Assembly: GCA_964372035.1 (NCBI GenBank)
Contig: CAYJPK010000013.1
Coordinates: forward strand, 1-39,476
DNA from: CAYJPK01 sp964372035
GTDB lineage: Bacteria > Desulfobacterota > Desulfovibrionia > Desulfovibrionales > Desulfovibrionaceae
Direction of reading: 5' to 3'
Length of the DNA stretch: 39,476 nucleotides
Part shown: positions 24,662 through 32,805 of the stretch, one piece after another
Layout of the letters: every line of letters starts with the position of its first letter
Position numbering within the stretch: the first letter of the stretch is position 1
Position numbers and translations under genes: made by a program
Notes under the pieces: model-generated
The model's input: only the letters and a program-made list of their open reading frames with translations
Told to the model about the DNA's origin: nothing
The model's database searches: none

Positions 24662-25948
24662 ATGACAGATAAGAAAAAGTTTTACATTGGCTTAGCTGGT
24701 TTTGGCACTGTTGGCAGTGGCGTTGTTAATTTAATTCTTGAAAATGCCGAAGATGTTTATAGGCGCACTGGTTGTGAGCTTATCATTAAAAAAATAGCAG
24801 AGCCTAATGCTAAGCGTTTAGAGGGTGTAAAATTACCTAAAAATGTTGAAATATGTTCTGATGCAATGGAACTTATTGAAGATAAGGATTTAGATTTACT
24901 GATTGAATTAATCGGTGGAACTGGTATTGCAAAAGCATTTATTTCAAAAGCCTTAGAAAATAAGTTTAATATTGTAACTGCTAATAAGGCACTTTTAGCA
25001 GAACATGGTACAGAACTTTTTACAAAAGCTGATGCAAATAATGTGTCAATTAGGTATGAAGCTGCGATTGCTGGTGGAATTCCAATTGTGCAGACTTTGC
25101 GTGAAAGTTTAGCGGGTAATAAAATTCAGTCAATTTTGGGTATTTTAAACGGCACATCAAACTTCATCTTATCTGAAATGACAAGCGCAGGTGATTATTT
25201 TGATACTGCACTAGAAAAAGCTCGTGAGGCTGGATATGCCGAAGCTGACCCTAGCTTAGATATTGATGGGCACGACACAGCTCATAAACTCTCGCTTTTG
25301 ATTCGTCTTGCTTGGGGTGTTGAATATCCATATGAAAAATTGCTTGTGCAAGGTGTGCGCAATATTAATAAAATGGATATTGATTTTGCGCGTGATTTTG
25401 GGTATCGTATTAAGCTACTTGGTCAAGCAAATATTGTTGATGGTAAAATTGAAGCAGGTGTATTTCCTACTTTAGTTAATCATACCTATTTACTTGCAAG
25501 AGTTGGCGGAGCTTATAATGCTGTTCGTGTTGAAGGAAATGGCGTTGGGCCTTTATTTTTGCATGGACTTGGTGCAGGCAGTCTAGCTACTGCTAGTGCT
25601 GTTTTATCAGATATAATTGCTCTTGCTCGTGATATTGACATTGCGCAAACAGGGTTTATTACAAAGAATGAGATAGCAGAAATTGTTAAAGCAGAAGATG
25701 TGAAATCTCCTTGGTATTTACGTTTTAATGTTTCAGATACAAAGGGTCGTCTTCGTGATTTAGCAGGTGCCTTGGCTGATGAAGATGTTAGCATTGCACA
25801 AGCTATCCAGCGTGGTGAATTTGATGGTGGCGTACCACTTGTTTTTACAACTCATATTGCTTCTGCTGGTGCAATTAGTCGTGCTGTAGAAGCTATGAAA
25901 AATAAAAACTTGTTGCTTGGTGATGCTGTTTGTTATAGAATCATGTAA
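24662..25948 (+). CDS. hom: homoserine dehydrogenase
   Basis: Reduces aspartate semialdehyde to homoserine, the branch to threonine and methionine. I take ATG 24662 (428 residues, MTDKKKFYIG); an in-frame GTG at 24644 lies inside the preceding gene, and GGAG at 24646-24649 could serve the ATG with a long 12-base spacer. The NAD-binding GFGTVGSGV begins near residue 13. NIVTANKALLAEHG, YEAAIAGGIPIVQTLRES, GILNGTSNFILSEM and EAGYAEADPSLDIDGHDTAHKLSLL are the catalytic domain. A C-terminal ACT domain (about residues 350-428, FNVSDTKGRLRDLAGALADEDVSI) indicates feedback control, probably by threonine. Confidence 0.96.
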   Translation: MTDKKKFYIGLAGFGTVGSGVVNLILENAEDVYRRTGCELIIKKIAEPNAKRLEGVKLPKNVEICSDAMELIEDKDLDLLIELIGGTGIAKAFISKALENKFNIVTANKALLAEHGTELFTKADANNVSIRYEAAIAGGIPIVQTLRESLAGNKIQSILGILNGTSNFILSEMTSAGDYFDTALEKAREAGYAEADPSLDIDGHDTAHKLSLLIRLAWGVEYPYEKLLVQGVRNINKMDIDFARDFGYRIKLLGQANIVDGKIEAGVFPTLVNHTYLLARVGGAYNAVRVEGNGVGPLFLHGLGAGSLATASAVLSDIIALARDIDIAQTGFITKNEIAEIVKAEDVKSPWYLRFNVSDTKGRLRDLAGALADEDVSIAQAIQRGEFDGGVPLVFTTHIASAGAISRAVEAMKNKNLLLGDAVCYRIM

Positions 25949-25965
25949 TAAAATCTGAGGTGAAT

Positions 25966-26154
25966 ATGTTTGGTGGAATTGGAATGCAAGAGCTTTTAAT
26001 TATTTTAGTAATAATTTTAATAATTTTTGGTGCTAAAAAATTGCCAGAAATTGGTGGTGGTCTTGGTAAAGCAATTAAAAACTTCAAGCGTTCACTAAGT
26101 GAGCCTGATGAAGTAGATATTACACCTAAAGATAAAGATGACAAAGGGGTATAA
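25966..26154 (+). CDS. tatA: Sec-independent protein translocase subunit TatA
   Basis: Pore-forming subunit of the twin-arginine system that exports folded proteins across the inner membrane. The 62 residues have a short periplasmic start (MFGGIGMQ), one membrane span (ELLIILVIILIIFGAKKLP), and the amphipathic helix GGGLGKAIKNFKRSLSE with a charged tail. FGAKKLPEIGGGLGKAIKNF is the TatA signature. I start at ATG 25966, six bases after the GAGG site; an in-frame GTG at 25960 overlaps that site. No tatB or tatC is nearby, so the rest must be elsewhere. The ACT gene begins 2 bases after the stop. Confidence 0.94.
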   Translation: MFGGIGMQELLIILVIILIIFGAKKLPEIGGGLGKAIKNFKRSLSEPDEVDITPKDKDDKGV

Positions 26155-26156
26155 GT

Positions 26157-26585
26157 ATGAAAGTTGAGCAACTCTCCATTTTTTTGGAAAACGAAGCAGG
26201 TAGGCTTTCTGAGGTTACTAATGCTTTAGCCGTAAATAACATTAATATTAGAGCCTTATCCTTAGCTGATACTTCTGATTTTGGGATTTTGCGCATTATA
26301 GTTGATAATACTGAAAAAGCTAAACAAGCATTAAAAGACGCAGGACTTACAGTAGGTGTTACGCCTGTTGTAGCTGTTAAGGTTGCTGATGTGCCTGGAG
26401 GCTTAGACAATGTTATGCAACTTTTAAGCAAAAAAGATATAAACGTTGAATATATGTATGCATTTGTAGATCATACTTCAAAAAATGCATCATTAATTTT
26501 ACGCTTTGATAAAGTAGATGAGGCAATAGAATTTTTAAAAGAAAACAACATTGAAATGATTACAGCGAAACAAATTTCAATGTAA
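26157..26585 (+). CDS. tandem ACT-domain amino-acid-binding protein
   Basis: A 142-residue protein made of two ACT domains (about residues 1-68 and 69-142), with no catalytic domain. LSIFLENEAGRLSEVTNALAVNNINIRALSLAD and VAVKVADVPGGLDNVMQLLSKKDINVEYMYAF show the two ligand-binding turns. Stand-alone tandem ACT proteins often accompany phenylacetate-CoA ligases or 2-oxoacid oxidoreductases; here tatA lies 2 bases before and glcD 21 after. It is probably a small-molecule sensor, perhaps for an amino acid or aryl acid, with no DNA-binding part seen. Whether it acts on the GlcD/GlcF enzyme cannot be told. Confidence 0.85.
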   Translation: MKVEQLSIFLENEAGRLSEVTNALAVNNINIRALSLADTSDFGILRIIVDNTEKAKQALKDAGLTVGVTPVVAVKVADVPGGLDNVMQLLSKKDINVEYMYAFVDHTSKNASLILRFDKVDEAIEFLKENNIEMITAKQISM

Positions 26586-26606
26586 TTTGAATATGAGGCT
26601 AACAAA

Positions 26607-27992
26607 ATGATTAAAGATTCACTTATTAAAGAATTTGAAGCTATACTAGGCAAAGAATATGTTTTAACTGGCGAAGCTGATCGTCAAGTTTTTTCATATG
26701 ATGCAACAGCAATGGCACCAGTTATGCCAGCAGCTGTTTTGTTTCCAACTTCAACAGAGCAATTAGCTAAAATTATTCCATTATGTTATGAGAATGATTT
26801 ACCAATTACAGTTCGTGGCGCAGGTACTTGTTTATCTGGTGGTGCGACTCCTGATAGCTCTGATACTATTGTTATTTCAACAACTAATCTTAATAAAATT
26901 TTAGAAATTCATGAAAATGATCTTTATGCAGTTGTTGAGCCTGGTGTTGTTACACAACATTTTGCGAATGAAGTTACAAAGCGTAAATTATTTTATCCTC
27001 CAGATCCAGGTTCACAGTCAATTTCTACCTTAGGTGGTAACGTTGCTGAAAATGCAGGTGGTCTTCGTGGTTTAAAATATGGTGTAACGAAAAATTACGT
27101 CATGGGTATGGATTTTTATGATTTTGAGGGTAACCTTGTTTCCTGTGGTTCACGCACTGTAAAATGTGCAACGGGTTATGACTTACCGGCACTTATGGTT
27201 GGATCTGAAGGAACACTTGGTGTTATTTCAAAATTAATTTTAAAATTAATTCCACCGCCAAAAGCCTCAAAAGCAATTATGGCAATTTTTGATACAAGCC
27301 AAGCTGCTGCAGAAGCAGTTGCAGGTATCATTGCTGCGCATATTGTTCCTTGTACTTTAGAATTTATGGATAAAATGGTTATCAACTGTGTTGAAGGTCA
27401 TGCAAAAGTTGGTTTCCCTCTTGATGCAGAAGCTGTTCTTTTAATTGAAGTTGATGGTCACCCAGCTCAAGTTGAAGAAGAAGCCATTATTATAGAAAAG
27501 ATTCTTAAATCTTGTAAGGTTCGCTCAGTTAAAGTTGCTAAAGATGATGCTGAAAAAGAAGGACTTTGGGAAGGTAGAAGAAGTACCTTTGCAGCGCTTT
27601 CAAGAATGTGTCCATCTATTTTAGCTGAAGATGTAACTGTTCCACGTTCTAAAGTTCCAGAAATGCTTGCTTCAATTTATGAAGCATCTGAAAAATATGA
27701 TATTCCGATTGCTGTTTGTGGTCACGTTGGTGATGGTAATATGCACCCAAATATCTTATATGATATGAGAGATAAGAGTGTTGTTGAGCGTGTTGAAAAA
27801 GCTGCTGATCATATGTTTTTAGCGGCAATTGAGCATGGTGGAACTTTATCAGGTGAACACGGTATTGGCACTGCAAAAAAACCATGGATGGAAAAAGGCG
27901 TTGGCATGAATAATATTATTTTCTCACGTCGCTTACGTAGAGCTGCTGACCCTAAAGGCTTATTCAATGCGCTTAAGGTTGCTGGGGTTTAA
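26607..27992 (+). CDS. glcD: FAD-linked glycolate/D-lactate oxidase subunit
   Basis: An FAD oxidase of the GlcD / D-lactate dehydrogenase family, 461 residues, that oxidises a 2-hydroxyacid and hands electrons to the Fe-S partner encoded 2 bases downstream. The FAD domain has VRGAGTCLSGGATPD near residue 69-83 and DPGSQSISTLGGNVAENAGGLRGLKYG (about 133-160), and SEGTLGVISKLILKL. The C-terminal domain has CGHVGDGNMHPNI and GTLSGEHGIGTAKK, both family marks. Whether the substrate is D-lactate or glycolate cannot be read; in sulphate reducers GlcD-like pairs are commonly lactate dehydrogenases. Regulation by the neighbouring IclR protein is likely by position. Confidence 0.92.
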   Translation: MIKDSLIKEFEAILGKEYVLTGEADRQVFSYDATAMAPVMPAAVLFPTSTEQLAKIIPLCYENDLPITVRGAGTCLSGGATPDSSDTIVISTTNLNKILEIHENDLYAVVEPGVVTQHFANEVTKRKLFYPPDPGSQSISTLGGNVAENAGGLRGLKYGVTKNYVMGMDFYDFEGNLVSCGSRTVKCATGYDLPALMVGSEGTLGVISKLILKLIPPPKASKAIMAIFDTSQAAAEAVAGIIAAHIVPCTLEFMDKMVINCVEGHAKVGFPLDAEAVLLIEVDGHPAQVEEEAIIIEKILKSCKVRSVKVAKDDAEKEGLWEGRRSTFAALSRMCPSILAEDVTVPRSKVPEMLASIYEASEKYDIPIAVCGHVGDGNMHPNILYDMRDKSVVERVEKAADHMFLAAIEHGGTLSGEHGIGTAKKPWMEKGVGMNNIIFSRRLRRAADPKGLFNALKVAGV

Positions 27993-27994
27993 TT

Positions 27995-29281
27995 ATGTCT
28001 GATTTACAAAAATTAGCCGATTCCTTTAAGGCTTTTGATGATGATTTAATTAAATGTATGCGCTGTGGTTTTTGCCAAAATCATTGTCCTGTATACACAG
28101 AAACTAAGATGGAATTTGATGTTAGTCGTGGTAAGGTTGCCTTATTAAGCGGTATGGCTGATAAATTATTCACTGATGCAAAAGGTATGGCAGAGCGTCT
28201 TGAAAGATGCTTACTTTGTGGCTCTTGTTCTGCAAATTGTCCTTCAGGTACTCCTTCTGTTGAATTATTTATTCAGGCTAGAAAATTACTTGGACAATAT
28301 TTAGGCTTATCACCAATTAAAAAGGTGATTTTCAGAGCCTTACTACCTAATCCTAAGGGCTTTAGTTTAGCTCTTAAGGCTAGTTCATTTTGCCAAGGTT
28401 TAGTGTTTAGAAAAAATGTTGACAGTGCACAAGAAACTTCAAGTATTCCACTTTTAAAACCATTTTTGGGCGATAGACATATTAGACCGCTTGCAAGCAA
28501 ATCTTTACATGAAGAAAATGCAAGAGATAGTTTATCTGGTTTAAGCGGACTTAGAGTCGCATTTTTTCCAGGGTGTATGGTTGATCATATGTATGTTTCA
28601 GTTGGTGAGGCTTGTTTAAAAGTTTTAGATCATCATAGCGTTGGTGTGTTTTTACCAGAGAATTTTGCATGCTGCGGTATTCCATCGCTTGCTTCTGGTG
28701 ACCATGATGGTTTTAATAAGCAACTTCAGCAAAACTTAGACGTTTTATATGATGTGAATTATGATTACCTTATCACTCCATGCGGAAGCTGTACGTCAAC
28801 AATTAAAGAATATTGGCACAAATTTGGAGTATTAACACCACAACAAGTAGAAAAAGTTAAAGAAATTGCTGCTAAAACAATGGATATTAACCAATTTTTA
28901 GTTGATGTTTTAGGTGTTAAAAAAGTAGAAAGTAATGATGCTGCAGTAAGTGTAACTTATCATGATTCTTGCCATTTAAAGAAATCGCTTAATGTTAGCT
29001 CACAACCTCGTGAGTTAATTTGTGCGAGTGCTGACTATAAATTAACTGAAATGGAAGATAGTGATAAATGTTGTGGTTGTGGTGGTAGTTTTAATATTTT
29101 CCACTATGACTTATCAAAGAAAATTGGTGAGCGTAAGCGTAAAAATATTGTAAATACTGGTGCTGAGATCGTTGCAACATCTTGCCCTGCGTGTATGATG
29201 CAATTAAATGACACTTTATCGAAAAACAGTGATGAAGTTAGGGTTAAGCATAGTATTGAACTTTATGCTGAATCGCTTTAA
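27995..29281 (+). CDS. glcF: Fe-S subunit of glycolate/lactate oxidase
   Basis: The electron-transfer partner of GlcD, 428 residues. The N-terminal ferredoxin domain has two complete [4Fe-4S] motifs, C21-C24-C27-C31 and C72-C75-C78-C82. The C-terminal half has two CCG domains: FFPGCMVDHMY with CCGIPSLASGD, and YHDSCHLKKSL with CCGCGGSFNIF, which likely bind another metal or Fe-S centre. Such proteins pass electrons toward quinones or heterodisulphide-reductase-type partners at the membrane. Its ATG lies 2 bases after the glcD stop, so the two are made together. An IclR gene follows. Confidence 0.92.
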   Translation: MSDLQKLADSFKAFDDDLIKCMRCGFCQNHCPVYTETKMEFDVSRGKVALLSGMADKLFTDAKGMAERLERCLLCGSCSANCPSGTPSVELFIQARKLLGQYLGLSPIKKVIFRALLPNPKGFSLALKASSFCQGLVFRKNVDSAQETSSIPLLKPFLGDRHIRPLASKSLHEENARDSLSGLSGLRVAFFPGCMVDHMYVSVGEACLKVLDHHSVGVFLPENFACCGIPSLASGDHDGFNKQLQQNLDVLYDVNYDYLITPCGSCTSTIKEYWHKFGVLTPQQVEKVKEIAAKTMDINQFLVDVLGVKKVESNDAAVSVTYHDSCHLKKSLNVSSQPRELICASADYKLTEMEDSDKCCGCGGSFNIFHYDLSKKIGERKRKNIVNTGAEIVATSCPACMMQLNDTLSKNSDEVRVKHSIELYAESL

Positions 29282-29316
29282 TAATAAATTAATTAATGTT
29301 GTCAAAAGGAGATTCT

Positions 29317-30087
29317 GTGAGCCAAAAAAATCTTGTGCAAAGTGTGCAGAGAGCTTTGAGTATTATAGAGCTTTTAGGTGAAAAAGGTGAACTTGGCGTA
29401 ACTGAAATTGGAGAGCGATTACAGCTTGATAAAAGCACAGCTTTTCGTCTTTTGGCAACATTAAAGCATAGTAACTTTATTGTTCAAAATAAAATTAATA
29501 GCAAATATTCAAATAGTTATAGATTATTTGAACTTGGACAAACTGTTTTACATAAAACAGATTTAATAACAAGAGCATATCCATATATGCGTGATATTTC
29601 AATAAAAACAGGTGAAACTGTTAACCTTGCAATTCGTGAGGGAAGTGAAGTTGTTTATATTGAAAAAATTGAAACTGATGATATCTTAAAGGTTTCAATG
29701 AACTTAGGTCAGCGCAAGCCAATGTATTGTACTGCAGTTGGCAAGGCGCTCCTTTCGCATTTACCAAGTGAAGTTGTATATTCGCTTGCCAATAAATTTG
29801 AATATGTTCCGTTTACTCCTTCAACTATCACGAATAAAGAAGACTTGCTTGAAGAAGTAAAAGAAATTAAAGTTAAGGGCTATGCTACTGATGATGCAGG
29901 ACATTTTCCAGGAATTTACTGTGTAGCAGCACCTCTTTTAAATACTAAAAATGAGGCAGTTGGTGCAATTGGTATCTCAATACCAAAGTTTAAATTAGAT
30001 GCTGATCCAAATAAACTTGATTTTTGCATTGAAACCTTGCTTGAACGTACGAAAAGCTTTTCAAATTATTTTCTTGGTGTGAAATAG
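29317..30087 (+). CDS. IclR-family transcriptional regulator
   Basis: A 256-residue regulator. The winged-helix DNA-binding domain covers about residues 8-75 (VQSVQRALSIIELLG, TEIGERLQLDKSTAFRLLATLKHSNFI) and the C-terminal IclR effector domain about 85-250 (YTCA-like MYCTAVGKALLSHLP and GYATDDAGHFPGIYCVAAPLLN). I choose GTG 29317 because GGAGA lies four bases before it; the upstream in-frame ATG 29296 has no ribosome site. It follows glcF by 35 bases on the same strand, which suggests it responds to a 2-hydroxyacid or related acid and controls glcDF, but its operator is not evident, and it may control distant genes. Confidence 0.92.
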   Translation: MSQKNLVQSVQRALSIIELLGEKGELGVTEIGERLQLDKSTAFRLLATLKHSNFIVQNKINSKYSNSYRLFELGQTVLHKTDLITRAYPYMRDISIKTGETVNLAIREGSEVVYIEKIETDDILKVSMNLGQRKPMYCTAVGKALLSHLPSEVVYSLANKFEYVPFTPSTITNKEDLLEEVKEIKVKGYATDDAGHFPGIYCVAAPLLNTKNEAVGAIGISIPKFKLDADPNKLDFCIETLLERTKSFSNYFLGVK

Positions 30088-30096
30088 GAGATTTAA

Positions 30097-30846
30097 ATGG
30101 CATTTCATGCAATTATACCATCACGCTATAGCTCAACTCGTTTACCTGCAAAGGCTTTGGCAGATATTTGTGGAAAGCCAATGTTTTGGCATGTTTACAA
30201 TCAAGCAAATAAGTGTAAATCTTTAGAATCAATTCACCTAGCAACTGATGATGAAAGGATTTTTGAAGCAGCCACCAAGCTTAATGTACCAGTTTTAATG
30301 ACAAATCCTGACCATCAAAGCGGTACTGATAGGGTGTTTGAAGCAGCCACAATTTTAAACTTGCCAGATGATAGCGTTATTGTTAATATACAAGGTGACG
30401 AACCTTGCCTTGATCCCATTATGCTTGATGAGCTTATAAGTCCATTTATTGATAATTCTATAAATGTAAGTACTTTAGCCACTAAAATTACTGCTGAACA
30501 AGCAAATATTTTTAGTCAAGTCAAGGTGGTTTTAGATAAAAATGATTTTGCCATATATTTTTCACGTTCAAAAATTCCTTATAGTCAAAATGAGTCTGAT
30601 GTTGAATATTTAGGGCATATTGGACTATATGCCTTTAGAATGGCAAGTCTAAAGAAATTTGTTAGTTTAGATGTTTCACGCTTAGAAAGCCAAGAAAAAC
30701 TTGAGCAATTGCGCTTACTTGAAAATGGTATAAAAATTAAAGTTGTTGAAACAGAGTTACATAGCTTGGGGGTTGATACTCCTGAGGATTTAGAAACAAT
30801 TCGACGTAAAATGAGTGAGAATTATGGACGCATACTTAGCTCTTGA
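30097..30846 (+). CDS. kdsB: 3-deoxy-manno-octulosonate cytidylyltransferase
   Basis: Activates KDO with CTP to CMP-KDO for lipopolysaccharide synthesis, in the cytoplasm. The 249 residues match KdsB. IIPSRYSSTRLPAKALADICGKPMFWHVYNQA is the nucleotide-binding start, with VNIQGDEPCLDPIML, YFSRSKIPYSQNES, LGHIGLYAFRMASL and SLGVDTPEDLETIRRKM following. AGGAG lies 8 bases before the ATG. Its end overlaps the carA start by 23 bases, an unusual coupling of an envelope gene to carbamoyl phosphate synthesis. With hldD it proves an LPS-bearing outer membrane. Confidence 0.96.
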   Translation: MAFHAIIPSRYSSTRLPAKALADICGKPMFWHVYNQANKCKSLESIHLATDDERIFEAATKLNVPVLMTNPDHQSGTDRVFEAATILNLPDDSVIVNIQGDEPCLDPIMLDELISPFIDNSINVSTLATKITAEQANIFSQVKVVLDKNDFAIYFSRSKIPYSQNESDVEYLGHIGLYAFRMASLKKFVSLDVSRLESQEKLEQLRLLENGIKIKVVETELHSLGVDTPEDLETIRRKMSENYGRILSS

Positions 30847-31939
30847 AGATGGATTTATTTTAAAAGGTAAATCATTTACTGGGGAATGTGATTCTTGTGG
30901 AGAGGTAATTTTTAACACTGGTATGACAGGTTATCAAGAAGTTTTAACAGACCCATCATATACAGGTCAGATGATTTGCATGACTTATCCTTTAGTTGGT
31001 AATTATGGCATCAATGAAAAAGATGTTGAGTCAGAAAGGGTGCATGTAAGTGCTTTGATTGTTAAAGAATGTTGTAAAATACCTGCTAACTGGCAAGCGA
31101 ATGAGTCATTACCTGATTATTTAAAGCGTCATAATATTGTTGGTATTGAGGGTATTGATACTCGTGCTTTGACAACACATTTACGCACACATGGTGCACT
31201 TAGTGGTGTTATCAGTACAAAAATTAGCGATGAAAAAGAGTTAGTTAAAATGGCTCAAGCTGTTCCAAAAATGGCGGGACAGAATTTAGTTTGTAAGGTC
31301 AGCCCCGATTATGCTTGGCGATTAGAAAATAATAAAATAGTAAAAATCAGCTTTGAGCAAGATGGCACTTACAAATGGCAAAATTCAAATAAAATTAAAT
31401 TAGCAGTTTTTGATTTTGGTATTAAATGGAATATCATCAGACTCTTAGAAGCACAAGGTTTTGAGGCAATAATGTTTCCATCAACTGCCAAGGCTAGTGA
31501 AATTATTGCATCTGGTGCTAGTGCACTTTTCTTGTCAAATGGACCTGGAGATCCAGAAGTATTAACTGATATCATTTGTAATATTAAAGAATTAGTTGGT
31601 AAAATGCCAATTGCTGGTATTTGCCTTGGGCATCAACTTCTATGTCTAGCTTTAGGTGGTAAAACATATAAGCTTAAATTTGGTCATCACGGTTTAAATC
31701 ACCCTGTTAAAGATTTGCAAACAGGGAAAATTGAGATTTCTTCTCAAAACCATGGTTTTTGTGTTAATTTAGATGGTGTTAATGATGTTGAAGCAACTCA
31801 TATAAATTTAAATGATGATACACTTGAGGGCTTTAAACATACAAAGCATAAAATTATTGCTGTGCAGCACCACCCAGAGGCAAGTCCAGGACCAAATGAT
31901 TGTCAAACATTTTTTGATAATTTTAAGGCAATGATGTAG
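30824..31939 (+). CDS. carA: carbamoyl-phosphate synthase small subunit
   Basis: The glutaminase subunit that supplies ammonia to CarB for carbamoyl phosphate (arginine and pyrimidines). I start at ATG 30824 (371 residues, MDAYLALEDGFILKG); the in-frame GTG at 30815 lies upstream inside kdsB and the ATG gives the usual CarA N-terminus. GYQEVLTDPSYTGQMICMTYPLVGNYG is the N-terminal CarA domain. The class I glutaminase triad is C267 (GICLGHQLLCLALGG) with H350 and E352 (HHPEASPGP). It overlaps kdsB by 23 bases. carB is not in the window, so the large subunit is encoded apart. Confidence 0.97.
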   Translation: MDAYLALEDGFILKGKSFTGECDSCGEVIFNTGMTGYQEVLTDPSYTGQMICMTYPLVGNYGINEKDVESERVHVSALIVKECCKIPANWQANESLPDYLKRHNIVGIEGIDTRALTTHLRTHGALSGVISTKISDEKELVKMAQAVPKMAGQNLVCKVSPDYAWRLENNKIVKISFEQDGTYKWQNSNKIKLAVFDFGIKWNIIRLLEAQGFEAIMFPSTAKASEIIASGASALFLSNGPGDPEVLTDIICNIKELVGKMPIAGICLGHQLLCLALGGKTYKLKFGHHGLNHPVKDLQTGKIEISSQNHGFCVNLDGVNDVEATHINLNDDTLEGFKHTKHKIIAVQHHPEASPGPNDCQTFFDNFKAMM

Positions 31940-31949
31940 TTTTTTAGTA

Positions 31950-31955
31950 TATAAT
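31950..31955 (+). promoter_or_regulatory. possible -10 hexamer before the TPR-valS genes
   Basis: A perfect TATAAT in the 47-base gap after carA, 31 bases before the TPR gene start. No good -35 lies at the right spacing, so this rests on the hexamer and its place between two functional groups. Confidence 0.3.
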
Positions 31956-31986
31956 CACCGCTTGGTTGTAAAAAAAAGGATTTTAT

Positions 31987-32805
31987 ATGTCAGATCTAAG
32001 TAAAGCACGTCAGCAAATTGGGCAAATACGTACAATGCTAAAGCAAGGAAAAGTTCAGCCAGCCGTACAAGCCTTGCATAGTAATTTAGTTACTATTTTA
32101 AAAACACCACTAATGAAATCAGAGCGTGATGAATTTGAAAATATGGTTGATGACGCGGTGTTTGTACTTGCAACTGATGCTGAGATAAAACGCATTTATC
32201 CAAATGAAATCAATTATGTGCGTGGTGAAGAGCGTGAGCTTTTAGAAGTTTTAAGAGAAATTCTTTCAACTTTTGACTCAAGCATATTAGATGCTGCAAA
32301 TGAAGCCTTGAGAATGCAAGAAGAGCGTAAGCGGCAAGCTCTAATTGATGCTGAAAATGCTTATAATGCTGGTGATGAGCAAAAATGTCGCGAAATTTTA
32401 AATCGCATGGCACGTGAATACAGAGAAGATGCAAAATATCTTGGTGAGATAGGTACCGTATGCATTAAACTCACCATGTATGATGATGCGGTTGCACATT
32501 TAGAGCGTGCTTTAGAATTAGATCCAGAATTAGTCTATTTATATAACCAAATCGGAATCGCACTTCGTAAAGTTGGTAAGTATGATGTTGCCGAAAAATA
32601 TTATCTTAAGGCATCACAATACTTAACACGAGATCCTAATTTATTTTTTAACTTAGGTCGCGTATATGTAGATTGGAAAAAATGGAAAAAAGCTATTGCA
32701 GCAGCGAATGGCTCGTTAAAATTAGAACCAACTTTTGTTGAAGCACAAAAACTCTTAAAATATGCAGAGAAAAAACTAAAAGAGCAAGAAGAAGGAAATG
32801 TTTAA
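31987..32805 (+). CDS. TPR-repeat protein upstream of valS
   Basis: A 272-residue soluble protein without signal peptide. The N-terminal half is helical and charged with a likely coiled coil (about 95-125, NEALRMQEERKRQALIDAENAYNAG). The C-terminal half has about three to four tetratricopeptide repeats from residue 150, such as YDDAVAHLERALELDPELVYLYNQIGIALRKVGKYDVAEKYYLKASQ and NLFFNLGRVYVDWKKWKKAIAAANGSLKLEP. It is a protein-interaction scaffold of unknown partner. Its stop overlaps the valS ATG by one base (TAATG), and AAAAAAGGA precedes its own start. I associate this pairing with Desulfovibrio-like genomes. Function not assigned. Confidence 0.85.
   Translation: MSDLSKARQQIGQIRTMLKQGKVQPAVQALHSNLVTILKTPLMKSERDEFENMVDDAVFVLATDAEIKRIYPNEINYVRGEERELLEVLREILSTFDSSILDAANEALRMQEERKRQALIDAENAYNAGDEQKCREILNRMAREYREDAKYLGEIGTVCIKLTMYDDAVAHLERALELDPELVYLYNQIGIALRKVGKYDVAEKYYLKASQYLTRDPNLFFNLGRVYVDWKKWKKAIAAANGSLKLEPTFVEAQKLLKYAEKKLKEQEEGNV

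Noticed and set aside
29296..29316. ATG 29296 as start of the IclR protein
   Set aside because: No ribosome site precedes it and GGAGA lies inside the added codons, four bases before GTG 29317.
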